A program made the translations under genes and the position numbers. 64,000 nucleotides of DNA, taken from positions 1 to 64,000 of the forward strand of contig DPOU01000005.1 of NCBI GenBank assembly GCA_003539625.1, given 5' to 3'. Below are positions 45,144-53,923 of the stretch, in pieces (positions within the stretch are counted from its first letter, which is position 1; every line of letters starts with the position of its first letter). Below the pieces are notes generated by a model. The model was not told the DNA's origin. It saw only the letters and a program-made list of their open reading frames with translations, and searched no databases. Source of the stretch: Acholeplasmatales bacterium. GTDB lineage: Bacteria; Bacillota_I; Bacilli_A; ML615J-28; CAG-313.

Positions 45144-46371
45144 CGCATTAATTGGAAAAAAACTATCATATTCATTATCACAAATAATTCATGCTCACTA
45201 CAAAAACAATAATTATGCATTAATAGAAACTGATAACTTCTTTAAAATATTTGAAGATAATCAATTTTTTGCCTTATCAGTAACTAACCCCTATAAACAA
45301 GATGCATATAATTTTTGCACAATTCACGATGAAATTGCAACAAATACTGGTATCGTTAACACTATGCTATATAAAAACAATATTTGGTATGGCTATAACA
45401 CCGATTATTATGCGTTTGCGAAAATGCTTGAAGCATATAAAATAGATTTATCAAATAAATCAGTATTGATTATTGGTAATGGTTCTACTTCCAAAACCAT
45501 CGGTTATTATTTAAATAAAAATAATATAAACTATAATGTTATTGCAAGACACCCTAGAAATGATAATGAGATTTTACTTGACAAACATTATTTTGATAAC
45601 ACTAATGTAATTATTCAAACAACTTCTTATGGGGTTTTTCCAAATATTGAAAACGATACCTTACTAGATTATACTAAATTTAATAATTTAGAAATGATAA
45701 TTGATGTAAATTATAATCCTAGAAGACCATATACTGCTAATTTCGCAAAATACTATAACGGTTTACTAATGCTAGTTTATAATGGTCTTTTATTTGAAGA
45801 ACTTCTTCAAGGTTACCCAATAAAAGATGATGCATTAGCATATAGTAAGTATTTAGATAGTCAAATGGCTAACATTGTTTTAATAGGTATGCCATATTCT
45901 GGTAAAACAACAATTGGAAAAATACTTAGTAATGACTTGAAAAAAGCATTTTTTGATACCGATATTATATTAAAAAGTGAAAATAATGACTTAGTTAGTT
46001 GCTTAAACAGTGGTAAAGACGTTGTATATTTTAGAGTGAATGAAAGCCTATTAGTAAAGGAATTATCTTCTACTAAATTTTCGTCAATTATTTCAACTGG
46101 TGGTGGTGTAATCTTAAACGTTGAAAATATCAACTATTTAAAACAAAATGGCATCATTATTTATTTAGATGCAACTACTTCTACTCTTAAAAACCGATGC
46201 AACTTTGAAGATCGTCCTCTAATCAAATCAATTAATGATATTGATAAAGTTTACAATGAAAGAAAAACACTATATGAGAAATATGCGGATATTATTATCG
46301 ATGGAAACCAACCAATAAATGAGGTTGTCAAAACAATTGAGGTGAAATTAAATGAATATTTTAATAATTAA
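45121..46371 (+). CDS. aroE/aroK: Shikimate dehydrogenase - shikimate kinase fusion
   Basis: Two pathway steps in one chain. Residues 1 to about 248 are shikimate dehydrogenase: SYSLSQIIH binds shikimate, VTNPYK carries the catalytic lysine, GYNTD the aspartate, and IIGNGSTSKT the nucleotide site. Residues 250-416 are shikimate kinase with P-loop GMPYSGKTT, DTD, STGGGV and a DRP lid arginine. The dehydrogenase part is short (normally 270-290 aa). The fusion is continuous with no linker break. It overlaps aroQ by 20 nt. Confidence 0.92.
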   Translation: MIKNTITSALIGKKLSYSLSQIIHAHYKNNNYALIETDNFFKIFEDNQFFALSVTNPYKQDAYNFCTIHDEIATNTGIVNTMLYKNNIWYGYNTDYYAFAKMLEAYKIDLSNKSVLIIGNGSTSKTIGYYLNKNNINYNVIARHPRNDNEILLDKHYFDNTNVIIQTTSYGVFPNIENDTLLDYTKFNNLEMIIDVNYNPRRPYTANFAKYYNGLLMLVYNGLLFEELLQGYPIKDDALAYSKYLDSQMANIVLIGMPYSGKTTIGKILSNDLKKAFFDTDIILKSENNDLVSCLNSGKDVVYFRVNESLLVKELSSTKFSSIISTGGGVILNVENINYLKQNGIIIYLDATTSTLKNRCNFEDRPLIKSINDIDKVYNERKTLYEKYADIIIDGNQPINEVVKTIEVKLNEYFNN

Positions 46372-46807
46372 TGGCCCTAATCTTAATTTCTTAGGAATTA
46401 GAGAACCAAATATTTATAATAGCTCTACTTATGATGATTTAAAAGCATACTTAAATCAATATGCAACAAAAAACAATATTAATCTTGAAATCTTCCAATC
46501 TAATTATGAAGGAGCTATAATAGACGAATTACAAAAAGCATATTTTGAAAAAGTTGATGGAATTGTCATAAATCCAGGGGCATTCACTCACTATTCATAT
46601 GCTATACTAGATGCTATTAAAAGTATTAATATCCCTACTATTGAAGTTCACCTTACTAACATAAATGAACGTGAAGAATTTAGAAAAGTATCAGTTATAA
46701 GAAATGCTTGTTTAAATACTTTTATGGGAAAACATTTCGAAAGTTATAAAGATGCACTAGATTATCTAACAAAATATTTAAATGAGGTAAAAATAAATGA
46801 AAAATAA
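46352..46807 (+). CDS. aroQ: 3-Dehydroquinate dehydratase, type II
   Basis: Third shikimate-pathway step. Small dodecameric flavodoxin-like enzyme: LIINGPNLNFLG at the N-terminus, catalytic tyrosine in REPNIY, GIVINPGAFTHYS and VEVHLTNINEREEFR. 151 aa, as usual for type II. SD GAGGTGAAA lies inside the aroE-aroK end. Confidence 0.94.
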   Translation: MNILIINGPNLNFLGIREPNIYNSSTYDDLKAYLNQYATKNNINLEIFQSNYEGAIIDELQKAYFEKVDGIVINPGAFTHYSYAILDAIKSINIPTIEVHLTNINEREEFRKVSVIRNACLNTFMGKHFESYKDALDYLTKYLNEVKINEK

Positions 46808-47597
46808 TGATTACCCTTTAGTAAAAAATGCCAAAAATAATTTTTTTGATTCTTTAATAGATGACAATAATCTACTAATAATTGCGGGGCCATGTTCAGT
46901 TGAAAGCTACGACACTTTACTTGTTATGGCTAAGAAATTACAAAAATTAGGAATTAGTTATATGCGCGCAGGTGCCTTTAAACCTAGAACTTCTTGTTAT
47001 GATTTCCAAGGTTTAAAAGATGAAGGAATGGACATCTTAATTAAAGTAAAAAAACTAACAGGTATCAAAATAGTTACAGAAATACCATCAGTAGAAATTT
47101 TGAATAAATATCAAAATGATATCGATATTATCCAAATAGGCGCTAGAAATATGCAAAATTTCGAACTTTTAAAAAGAGTAGGTGAAATTAACAAGCCCGT
47201 AATTCTAAAAAGAGGATTTGGAAATACCATTGATGAATGGTTACATGCGGCAGAATACATAATGAAGGAAGGTAACAACCATATCATTTTGTGTGAAAGA
47301 GGCATAAAAACCTTTGAAAATGCCACAAGAAACACTCTAGATATTAGTTCAATCCCCGTTGTAAAGCATCTTACCAAACTTCCAATAATTGTTGATCCAT
47401 CACATGCGGCAGGTAGAAGGGATCTAATAGAATCATTAAGTTTAGCTAGTATTGCGGCCGGAGCTGATGGACTATTAATTGAAACTCATCTAACCCCAAG
47501 CGAATCAATCAGTGATAGTGAACAAGCAATTGACTTTGATGATTTAGAAAAAATATTAAAGAAAATAAAAAAAGTAGCTTTGTTAGTAAAAGACTAA
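46797..47597 (+). CDS. aroF: DAHP synthase, type I-beta
   Basis: First shikimate-pathway step: PEP plus erythrose-4-phosphate. Short barrel enzyme of 266 aa, without an N-terminal regulatory (ferredoxin-like or mutase) domain. AGPCSVES, RAGAFKPRTS, GARNMQNFELL, LKRGFGNT and DPSHAAGRRD are the signature blocks with metal and PEP ligands. Last gene of the aro operon; without its regulatory domain it may escape feedback inhibition unless the separate mutase protein provides it (known in some species; inference). Confidence 0.94.
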   Translation: MKNNDYPLVKNAKNNFFDSLIDDNNLLIIAGPCSVESYDTLLVMAKKLQKLGISYMRAGAFKPRTSCYDFQGLKDEGMDILIKVKKLTGIKIVTEIPSVEILNKYQNDIDIIQIGARNMQNFELLKRVGEINKPVILKRGFGNTIDEWLHAAEYIMKEGNNHIILCERGIKTFENATRNTLDISSIPVVKHLTKLPIIVDPSHAAGRRDLIESLSLASIAAGADGLLIETHLTPSESISDSEQAIDFDDLEKILKKIKKVALLVKD

Positions 47598-47914
47598 CAT
47601 GCTACTTTTTCTTTTGCAATACTTTCAAACAATTTATCGCTATTTTTAAACCCATATAGTACACTATCCAATATGTGATTTCGATAAATACAAACTGACG
47701 GAAAAATTGGCAAAATTCCTTCAACCATTTGATAATTGTTATCGCAAATTGTCCCAACAATAACATCTTCATCTATCATATCTACTACTTTATTAATACT
47801 ACCTTTAAATAATCTATTGATTACCATATCTTTGGAGGTAATTGCTAAAATAACAAGTTTGTTTTCTTTTATACATCTTCTCAACAACTCTTCATTAAAA
47901 TTATAAAATTTCAA
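47594..47914 (-). CDS. Thioredoxin-fold protein lacking CXXC
   Basis: 106 aa from a TTG start at 47914, chosen because GAGGTGAT sits 4-5 nt upstream; the frame runs further but without SD. The strand order and a cis-proline segment (IFPSVCIYRN) followed by a Y-G-F turn resemble thioredoxin, but the position of the CXXC active site reads TSKDM, so it cannot act as a normal disulfide reductase. It is convergent with aroF (4-nt overlap) and divergent from tmcAL. A TATAAT at 47934-47939 gives it a very short leader. Function unknown. Confidence 0.55.
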   Translation of the reverse strand: MKFYNFNEELLRRCIKENKLVILAITSKDMVINRLFKGSINKVVDMIDEDVIVGTICDNNYQMVEGILPIFPSVCIYRNHILDSVLYGFKNSDKLFESIAKEKVAC

Positions 47915-47933
47915 ATTAATCACCTCTAATGCA

Positions 47934-47939
47934 ATTATA
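47934..47939 (-). promoter_or_regulatory. -10 box of the thioredoxin-like gene
   Basis: TATAAT on the minus strand about 20 nt before the TTG start; the transcript would begin right at the SD. No good -35. Confidence 0.4.
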
Positions 47940-47951
47940 CCACCATTTAGT

Positions 47952-47980
47952 TGCATATTTTGTAAATTTTTGGTATAATA
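47952..47980 (+). promoter_or_regulatory. Promoter of tmcAL-mrp
   Basis: TTGCAT (47952-47957), a 17-nt spacer and TATAAT (47975-47980), then SD AAGGAG just before the tmcAL start. It lies back to back with the thioredoxin-like gene's promoter. Confidence 0.75.
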
Positions 47981-48003
47981 ATAAACGATTTTAAGGAGCA
48001 ATT

Positions 48004-49143
48004 ATGAAAATATTTGGAATTATTATGGAAACTAATCCATTACATAACGGACATTCATATTTCATAAAGAAAATAAAAGAAATTTATCAACCTGATGTTT
48101 TAATTGCCATTACCTCTACTTCTTTTACAATGAGAGGTGATATTTCCGTAATTGATAAATTTACCAAAACCGACCAATTACTAGATGCAGGTATTGATAT
48201 TATATTAGAACTACCTTTCACACTAGCACTTCAAAGTGCTGACTATTTTGCAAAAAACGCTATAGAGATATTAAATGGTATAAAAATTACTGATTTAGTA
48301 TTTGGAAGTGAAATAGATAACTATGAATTTTACGATAAATGCTTGAATATCATTAATAACTTTAATAATTATGATAATAAATTCAGTAAAAAACAAAACA
48401 TCAATACTCTATTAACTGAGGCAAACCTAACCAAAGATGAAATTAATATTTTTAATAAACCAAACTTTACATTATCACTACAATATGTAAATTACATTAA
48501 AAATAATAATTTAAACATTAATTATCACATAATTAAAAGAATAGATAATGATTATTACGATGAAGTTGCAACCACAAATATAGCAAGTGCAACAACACTT
48601 AGGAAATATTTACTAGATGGTAAAGAAATAAATAATTATGTACCATACTACACAAATAATTATGTGAATGAAAAATTAGCAAAAAATAATTTATTTACAG
48701 TAGTAAAATACAAATATTTGATTAATAATAATATTAATTACATAGATAATGAAGGTATAACTAATTATATAATTAATAACGGAAATTTTAATAATAATTT
48801 TGATGAATTAATAGATAGTTTAAAAAATAAAAAATATACCGCATCAAGAATAAGGCGCACAATCTTACAATATATTTTAAATACCCAATATGATTCTTCT
48901 ATTAACTATAAAAACTATTTAAGAATACTTGGAATAAATAAAACAGGTTTAAAATATCTTAACACACTTCCCAAAGAAACTAAGAATCAACTATTTTCAA
49001 GTCCAAATGAAAAAAATAGTTTAAATAATAATATGAATACTATTTTAAATACCGAAATAGATGCAACAAAATTATTTGGAATTATTACAAATAATCTTGA
49101 GATTTATAAAAATGAATACAAATTACCAATAAGGAAGGAATAA
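48004..49143 (+). CDS. tmcAL: tRNA-Met cytidine acetate ligase TmcAL
   Basis: YlbM family; uses ATP and acetate to make N4-acetylcytidine at the wobble base of elongator tRNA-Met. N-terminal nucleotidyltransferase fold with ETNPLHNGH, then SFTMRGD and a DIILELPF strand. 379 aa, normal. Asn-rich C-terminal half. SD AAGGAGC. It is followed after 2 nt by mrp. Confidence 0.9.
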   Translation: MKIFGIIMETNPLHNGHSYFIKKIKEIYQPDVLIAITSTSFTMRGDISVIDKFTKTDQLLDAGIDIILELPFTLALQSADYFAKNAIEILNGIKITDLVFGSEIDNYEFYDKCLNIINNFNNYDNKFSKKQNINTLLTEANLTKDEINIFNKPNFTLSLQYVNYIKNNNLNINYHIIKRIDNDYYDEVATTNIASATTLRKYLLDGKEINNYVPYYTNNYVNEKLAKNNLFTVVKYKYLINNNINYIDNEGITNYIINNGNFNNNFDELIDSLKNKKYTASRIRRTILQYILNTQYDSSINYKNYLRILGINKTGLKYLNTLPKETKNQLFSSPNEKNSLNNNMNTILNTEIDATKLFGIITNNLEIYKNEYKLPIRKE

Positions 49144-49145
49144 AA

Positions 49146-50150
49146 ATGAACTTAAATGAATTAAAACAAAAATTAAATGTCTTAGTAGACCCTTCAAATG
49201 GTTTTACAATTGGCGAAACTAACTCCATTAAACACGTTAGTTATGACGAAGAAAAAGATATCGTTATTCTAACAATCGCAATGGGAAGACTTGGTGGTGA
49301 AAATGAAAAGAATTTTCGTCGTAGTATTGCTAAAGTAGTTAAAGTTGATTGTGGTTATAAAGGATTACAACTTCAATTAGATGAATCTAAAGTATTTGGT
49401 AGCATTACTCAAAAACCAATTCATTTCATTGGCGTTATTAGTGGTAAAGGTGGCGTTGGTAAGAGTAGCGTTGCGGCAAACATTGCTTATAGAATGGCTA
49501 AAAGAAACATAAAAGTTGGAGTAATTGACGCAGATATTTATGGTTCAAGTATTCCTACTATATTTGAAACTACAAATGCTAGACCTCATTTTGATGAAAA
49601 TAAAAACATTTTACCTATTGAAAAAGATGGTATTGAAATTATATCTACTGAATTTTTTACAGAACCTGGTCAACCTGTATTATGGCGTGGCGGAATGCTA
49701 AATAGTATGATTTCCCACTTCTTCTATGATGTAAAGTGGCATGATGATACTCAATATATCATTGTCGACTTTCCTCCTGGAACTGGTGATGTTACCTTAG
49801 ATATTAAGTCAATCATTCCTCAAGCTGAGATGATTATTGTCACTACTCCTCATCCTTCAGCAAGCCACGTTGCAATAAAGGCTGGTCATGCCGCAAAAAC
49901 TCTAGGTCATAATATTTTAGGAGTTATTGAAAATATGGCTTATTTCATCAATCCTGTTAATGGTGAAAAAGAAAAAATATTTGGTGAAGGTGGAGGATTA
50001 ATGGTAGCTAAAGGACTTGAAACTGAATTGATTGCCCAAATACCTATTGGACAACCTAAACATCATCAGGATCTTTTCGAAATTGATGAAGAAATTGGTA
50101 AAGTATACGATGAAATCGTAGATTATATAATATTTAAAGTAGAAAATTAA
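49146..50150 (+). CDS. mrp: Mrp/NBP35-family Fe-S carrier ATPase
   Basis: P-loop NTPase that carries and transfers Fe-S clusters. An N-terminal MIP18/DUF59-like segment (about 1-85) is followed by the deviant Walker A GVISGKGGVGKSSVAANIA, the DADIYGSSIP switch and VDFPPGTGDVTLD. The CXXC near the C-terminus that many relatives use to hold the cluster is not seen. 334 aa. Second gene after tmcAL, followed by a strong terminator. Confidence 0.9.
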   Translation: MNLNELKQKLNVLVDPSNGFTIGETNSIKHVSYDEEKDIVILTIAMGRLGGENEKNFRRSIAKVVKVDCGYKGLQLQLDESKVFGSITQKPIHFIGVISGKGGVGKSSVAANIAYRMAKRNIKVGVIDADIYGSSIPTIFETTNARPHFDENKNILPIEKDGIEIISTEFFTEPGQPVLWRGGMLNSMISHFFYDVKWHDDTQYIIVDFPPGTGDVTLDIKSIIPQAEMIIVTTPHPSASHVAIKAGHAAKTLGHNILGVIENMAYFINPVNGEKEKIFGEGGGLMVAKGLETELIAQIPIGQPKHHQDLFEIDEEIGKVYDEIVDYIIFKVEN

Positions 50151-50153
50151 GAA

Positions 50154-50199
50154 AAAGAGCATTAAATAGCAACACCTATTTAATGCTCTTTACTTTTTT
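50154..50199. terminator. Terminator between mrp and yrzB
   Basis: Stem of about 14 bp, GAGCATTAAATA and its complement, with A-rich left and T-rich right flanks, serving the convergent mrp and yrzB genes. Confidence 0.85.
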
Positions 50200-50201
50200 T
50201 A

Positions 50202-50543
50202 TTAGTTGCGATCTGGACAATCTGAAACTTCACAACCTTCGCAGCTTTCACCACATTGATTGTTGAAATCACTTACAGCAGATTGGATATATTCCCATTC
50301 TTCATCAGTTTCAATTTCAGATAATTCTCCACTCCCATCTTCAGTTTCAACATAGCTTGCAGCCATTAGTGGAATTTCATCTTCGTCATTATCGACATCA
50401 TTTAATTCTGAAACTTCGTAAAATACAACATACTTTTTACCAAATTCTTCAGATTCCAAAGTAAATAAAATTTGGCATAATTTTTCATTACCTTCTGAAT
50501 CAATAATTGTTAATTGTCCATCGATTGGATTTTGATTATTCAT
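50202..50543 (-). CDS. yrzB: DUF1292 (YrzB) family protein with Cys-rich tail
   Basis: 113-aa acidic protein of the YrzB/DUF1292 family. The core pattern LTIIDSEGNEKLCQILFTLE, then YVVFYEV and the aspartate-rich loop with PLMAASYVE, is typical. The last 20 residues add four cysteines (CGESCEGCEVSDC), which I do not know from the family and which could bind metal. Function of the family is unknown; it sits in the conserved alaS-ruvX-yrzB order. Confidence 0.8.
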   Translation of the reverse strand: MNNQNPIDGQLTIIDSEGNEKLCQILFTLESEEFGKKYVVFYEVSELNDVDNDEDEIPLMAASYVETEDGSGELSEIETDEEWEYIQSAVSDFNNQCGESCEGCEVSDCPDRN

Positions 50544-50557
50544 TTTTTTCTCCTTTT

Positions 50558-50977
50558 TTATCTATTGATACTATCTAAATAAGACTGTAGAATTAGTGTC
50601 GCAGCAAGGGTATCAACCTTATTTTTGCGTTTTGATCTACTTAAGTCAGCTGATATCATCATCTTCGTTACTTCTACTGTCGTTAATCTTTCGTCGTATA
50701 AAATTACTTCAAGTCCTGTGGCTTCTTCAAGCATTTTTTTGAATTCCAAAACATACTCTGATTGGAATCCTAAGGTACCATTCATATTCTTAGGTAGACC
50801 CATAACGATTTTTTCGATTTTTCTATCAACGATATACATTTTAACATATTCAAGACACTTTTGCAAATCTTTTTCTCTAAAACGTACGGTTGTAATAGAT
50901 GTTGCGATTGTCCCAGTTGGATCACTTATCGCAATTCCACAAGTTCTATTGCCTAAGTCTAATCCTATATATCGCAT
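50558..50977 (-). CDS. ruvX: RuvX / YqgF RNase H-fold nuclease
   Basis: 139-aa RNase H-like protein, linked to 16S rRNA 5'-end maturation and Holliday-junction resolution. Catalytic motifs: N-terminal GLDLGNRTCGIA (first aspartate), VMGLPKNMNG, YDERLTT (glutamate) and KVDTLAA (last aspartate). Overlaps the alaS end by 13 nt. Confidence 0.93.
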   Translation of the reverse strand: MRYIGLDLGNRTCGIAISDPTGTIATSITTVRFREKDLQKCLEYVKMYIVDRKIEKIVMGLPKNMNGTLGFQSEYVLEFKKMLEEATGLEVILYDERLTTVEVTKMMISADLSRSKRKNKVDTLAATLILQSYLDSINR

Positions 50978-53673
50978 TTAATTTTTTCCTCTACTAATTT
51001 CAAAGCTTCAACAAGTTTATTGACTTCTTTACCACCTGCTTGTGCGAAATCATTTCGACCTCCGCCATTTCCACCAGTCGCGACTGCGGCAACTTTAACT
51101 AATTGACCACAATTTACATTGTTACCAACTGCTTTAGCGATAAAATTGATACGACTATTGTCAATTACATCAGCGAAAAACAAAATTGAACTTTGGTAAT
51201 CAAGAGCAATTTTATCAACAATGTCTTTTAGTGCTTTAGGATCAATATTTTCAACCTGTTGAATTATTACTGTTGTACTATTAATAACATAAGCATTTTT
51301 TTCAAATACTTTGTAATCAGCAGATTCCATATTACGTTTTTGACTATCGCAAGACTTTTCTAATTCTTTTTGAATTTTTTTAGCATTGTTGCAACATTCA
51401 CGATAATTAATAATATCTTGATAGCTACCTACTATACTTGGTAAAACGAAATTTGGTTTAGTTAGCTTAATGTTTTCTTTTTCAGCAGTTTTTACTAAAT
51501 CATTACATTTGTTTATTACATCTAGTATGACATCTTTAGTATTTTTAACGGCATTTTGAATTTCATCAAAAATATTATCACTTGCAACTGCTTCTATTCT
51601 AAAAATGCCTGAACCTTTAGATTCAATACTTGTAATAGCAAAGTTTTTAATATCACTAGTGTTTTTAACGTGAGTACCACCACATAATTCTTTACTAAAA
51701 GTCATATCTACTAATCTAACAACATCACCATATTTTTCACCAAATAGCGCTTGAGCGCCTAACTTTTTAGCATTTTCCAAAGATGTTTCAATAGTTTTTA
51801 CTTCATAACCTTTCTTTATGGCATCAAGAACAATTTCTTCAACTTTTAAAATTTCTTCTACTGTTAAATTTTGATAGTGATTAAAATCAAAACGAAGATT
51901 CTCTTTTGTTACTTGTGAACCATGTTGAACTACATGTTGACCAAGTACTTCTCGTAATGCTTGATTTAAAAGGTGAGTAGCTGAATGATTTTGGCTTACC
52001 GCAAGTCGGTAATCAGCATTTACACACGCTAAAACAATGTCATCAACTGAAATTTCTTGATTCTTAAAATCAACACTATGGGCATGTTGGCCATTAGGAA
52101 GTTTGAAAGTATCCAAAACATCAAAGTTTTGACCTTTATATGTAAATATACCTTGGTCACCAGCTTGTCCACCCATTTCTGCGTAGAATGGAGTTTTTTC
52201 CAATACAACAAATAGTAAACCATTGGCTTTATTTACTTTCTTACCATCTTTAAATAATCCAATTACAGTGCTTTCTTGTTCTAACGTCGTGTAACCAACA
52301 AATTCTGATTTTCTTTTAAAGTTCAAATATTCTTCATTTTGAATATTCATTGATTGTTCATTTGAACGAGCATTTCTAGCGCGATTTTTTTGTTTTTCAA
52401 GTTCTTCGTTAAATCCTACTATATCTACTGTGAAGCCATTATCACTTGCGGCTTCTTGAGTAAGTTCAATTGGAAAACCAAAAGTATCATATAATAAGAA
52501 AGCAGAAGCACCACTGATAACTTTTTCTTTAGAATTACTCATTATATCATTTAATTTCTTTTCACCAGTAGCTAAAGTTTTTAAGAAATTTTCTTCTTCT
52601 GTTTTAATGATTTTTTCGATTATTGCTTGTTTATCAACTAAGTAACTATAAAAATCTTTCATATTATCAATTACGATGCTAACCATTTGATATAAGAAAG
52701 GTTGTTTAATACCTAATTTTTTACCATAACGCACTGCTCTTCTTAAAATACGTCTTAAAACATAGCCGCGACCTTCATTAGCAAAAGTTGCGCCATCTGC
52801 AATCGCAAATGTAACACTTCTTACATGGTCAACTATAACTCTAAATGCCATTTTGTAAGCAGGGTTATCGTAAGAGCAACCAGTATGTTGTTCTAAGAAT
52901 TTAATCATCGGCATAAATAAATCAGTTTCATAGTTAGTTTCAGTTTCTTGAAATATACATGCTAGTCTTTCTAATCCGCTACCTGTATCAATATTTTTGC
53001 TAGGTAATTCAGGATATTGTTCTCTTGGTAGACCACTAACTGAATTGTATTGACTAAATACAATGTTCCAAATTTCGATATAGCGATCATTTTCAATGTC
53101 TTTTCTTAGTAAATCTAACCCGATATTATTAGGGTCATACTTTGTACCTCTATCATAAAAGATTTCGGTATCTGGTCCACATGGTCCTTCGCCAATTTCC
53201 CAAAAGTTGTCGGCAATCGGAACTAAATGGCTTGCTTCAACTCCTAATGATTGCCATTTTTCAAAAGTATCTTTGTCTTCAGGGTAATAAGTAATATAAA
53301 TATTATTTTTATCTAGGGCAAACCAATCTGGGCTAAATAGTAATTCATATGCCCAAGTTAATACTTCATTTCTAAAATAATCACCAATTGAAAAGTTTCC
53401 TAACATCTCGAAAAAAGTATGATGTCTAGCGGTTTTACCAACATTTTCAATATCGTTAGTTCTAATTGATTTTTGAGCATTAGTCATTCTTGGATTTTTA
53501 GGTTTTTCACGACCATCAAAATATTTCTTTAATGGTGCAACACCAGCATTTATCCATAATAAAGTTGGATCATTATGAGGAATAAGTGATGCACTTGGTA
53601 TTATTTCGTGACCTTTACTTTTAAAAAATTCAAGCCACATACTACGTATTTGATTTCCTGTTAATTTCTTCAT
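50965..53673 (-). CDS. alaS: Alanyl-tRNA synthetase
   Basis: Class II synthetase charging tRNA-Ala. Catalytic core in the N-terminal 460 residues, an editing domain with HSATHLLN and ELCGGTHV zinc ligands, and a C-terminal oligomerisation domain with GGNGGGRNDFAQAGG. 902 aa, slightly long. Start LTGNQIRSMWLEFF with the preceding MKK fits the family. A T-box with an alanine specifier precedes it. First gene of alaS-ruvX-yrzB; the small IreB-like gene usually between alaS and ruvX is absent. Confidence 0.97.
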   Translation of the reverse strand: MKKLTGNQIRSMWLEFFKSKGHEIIPSASLIPHNDPTLLWINAGVAPLKKYFDGREKPKNPRMTNAQKSIRTNDIENVGKTARHHTFFEMLGNFSIGDYFRNEVLTWAYELLFSPDWFALDKNNIYITYYPEDKDTFEKWQSLGVEASHLVPIADNFWEIGEGPCGPDTEIFYDRGTKYDPNNIGLDLLRKDIENDRYIEIWNIVFSQYNSVSGLPREQYPELPSKNIDTGSGLERLACIFQETETNYETDLFMPMIKFLEQHTGCSYDNPAYKMAFRVIVDHVRSVTFAIADGATFANEGRGYVLRRILRRAVRYGKKLGIKQPFLYQMVSIVIDNMKDFYSYLVDKQAIIEKIIKTEEENFLKTLATGEKKLNDIMSNSKEKVISGASAFLLYDTFGFPIELTQEAASDNGFTVDIVGFNEELEKQKNRARNARSNEQSMNIQNEEYLNFKRKSEFVGYTTLEQESTVIGLFKDGKKVNKANGLLFVVLEKTPFYAEMGGQAGDQGIFTYKGQNFDVLDTFKLPNGQHAHSVDFKNQEISVDDIVLACVNADYRLAVSQNHSATHLLNQALREVLGQHVVQHGSQVTKENLRFDFNHYQNLTVEEILKVEEIVLDAIKKGYEVKTIETSLENAKKLGAQALFGEKYGDVVRLVDMTFSKELCGGTHVKNTSDIKNFAITSIESKGSGIFRIEAVASDNIFDEIQNAVKNTKDVILDVINKCNDLVKTAEKENIKLTKPNFVLPSIVGSYQDIINYRECCNNAKKIQKELEKSCDSQKRNMESADYKVFEKNAYVINSTTVIIQQVENIDPKALKDIVDKIALDYQSSILFFADVIDNSRINFIAKAVGNNVNCGQLVKVAAVATGGNGGGRNDFAQAGGKEVNKLVEALKLVEEKIKCDI

Positions 53674-53711
53674 GTTTTTTTCCTTTCAAAATTATTAGTT
53701 TATATCAACAA

Positions 53712-53905
53712 AATAAAAATCGTTCCTATTAAGGAACGATTCTAAATCGCGGTACCATCCTACTTTGCATTAACATGCACACCTCTTTGGTTTTAACGCA
53801 GTTCCTGCGGGAAGGATTAATTCCACTATAAAGGAGCTTCAAGTAAGGGTAATATAGTTTTGCACCAACCAACTATTCTCTAAAATTTACTATCTTACTT
53901 TACTG
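53712..53905 (-). promoter_or_regulatory. T-box riboswitch leader of alaS
   Basis: T-box core GGATGGTACCGCGA (53747-53760) on the minus strand, a terminator stem AATCGTTCCT/AGGAACGATT (53718-53727 with 53732-53741) followed by a T-rich stretch, the GGTTGGTGCAAAAC element of Stem I, and a GCT alanine triplet at 53835-53837 in the specifier region. The leader starts within about 20 nt of the upstream gene's stop; no clear promoter was found, so it may depend on read-through or a promoter inside that gene. Confidence 0.95.
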
Positions 53906-53923
53906 ATCTTTAATATGTTTTAA

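Noticed and set aside
46797..47597. DAHP synthase as KDO-8-phosphate synthase
   Set aside because: The two are related, but the shikimate operon context and the motif pattern (RAGAFKPRTS, DPSHAAGRRD) favour DAHP synthase, and a Gram-positive cell wall would not need KDO.
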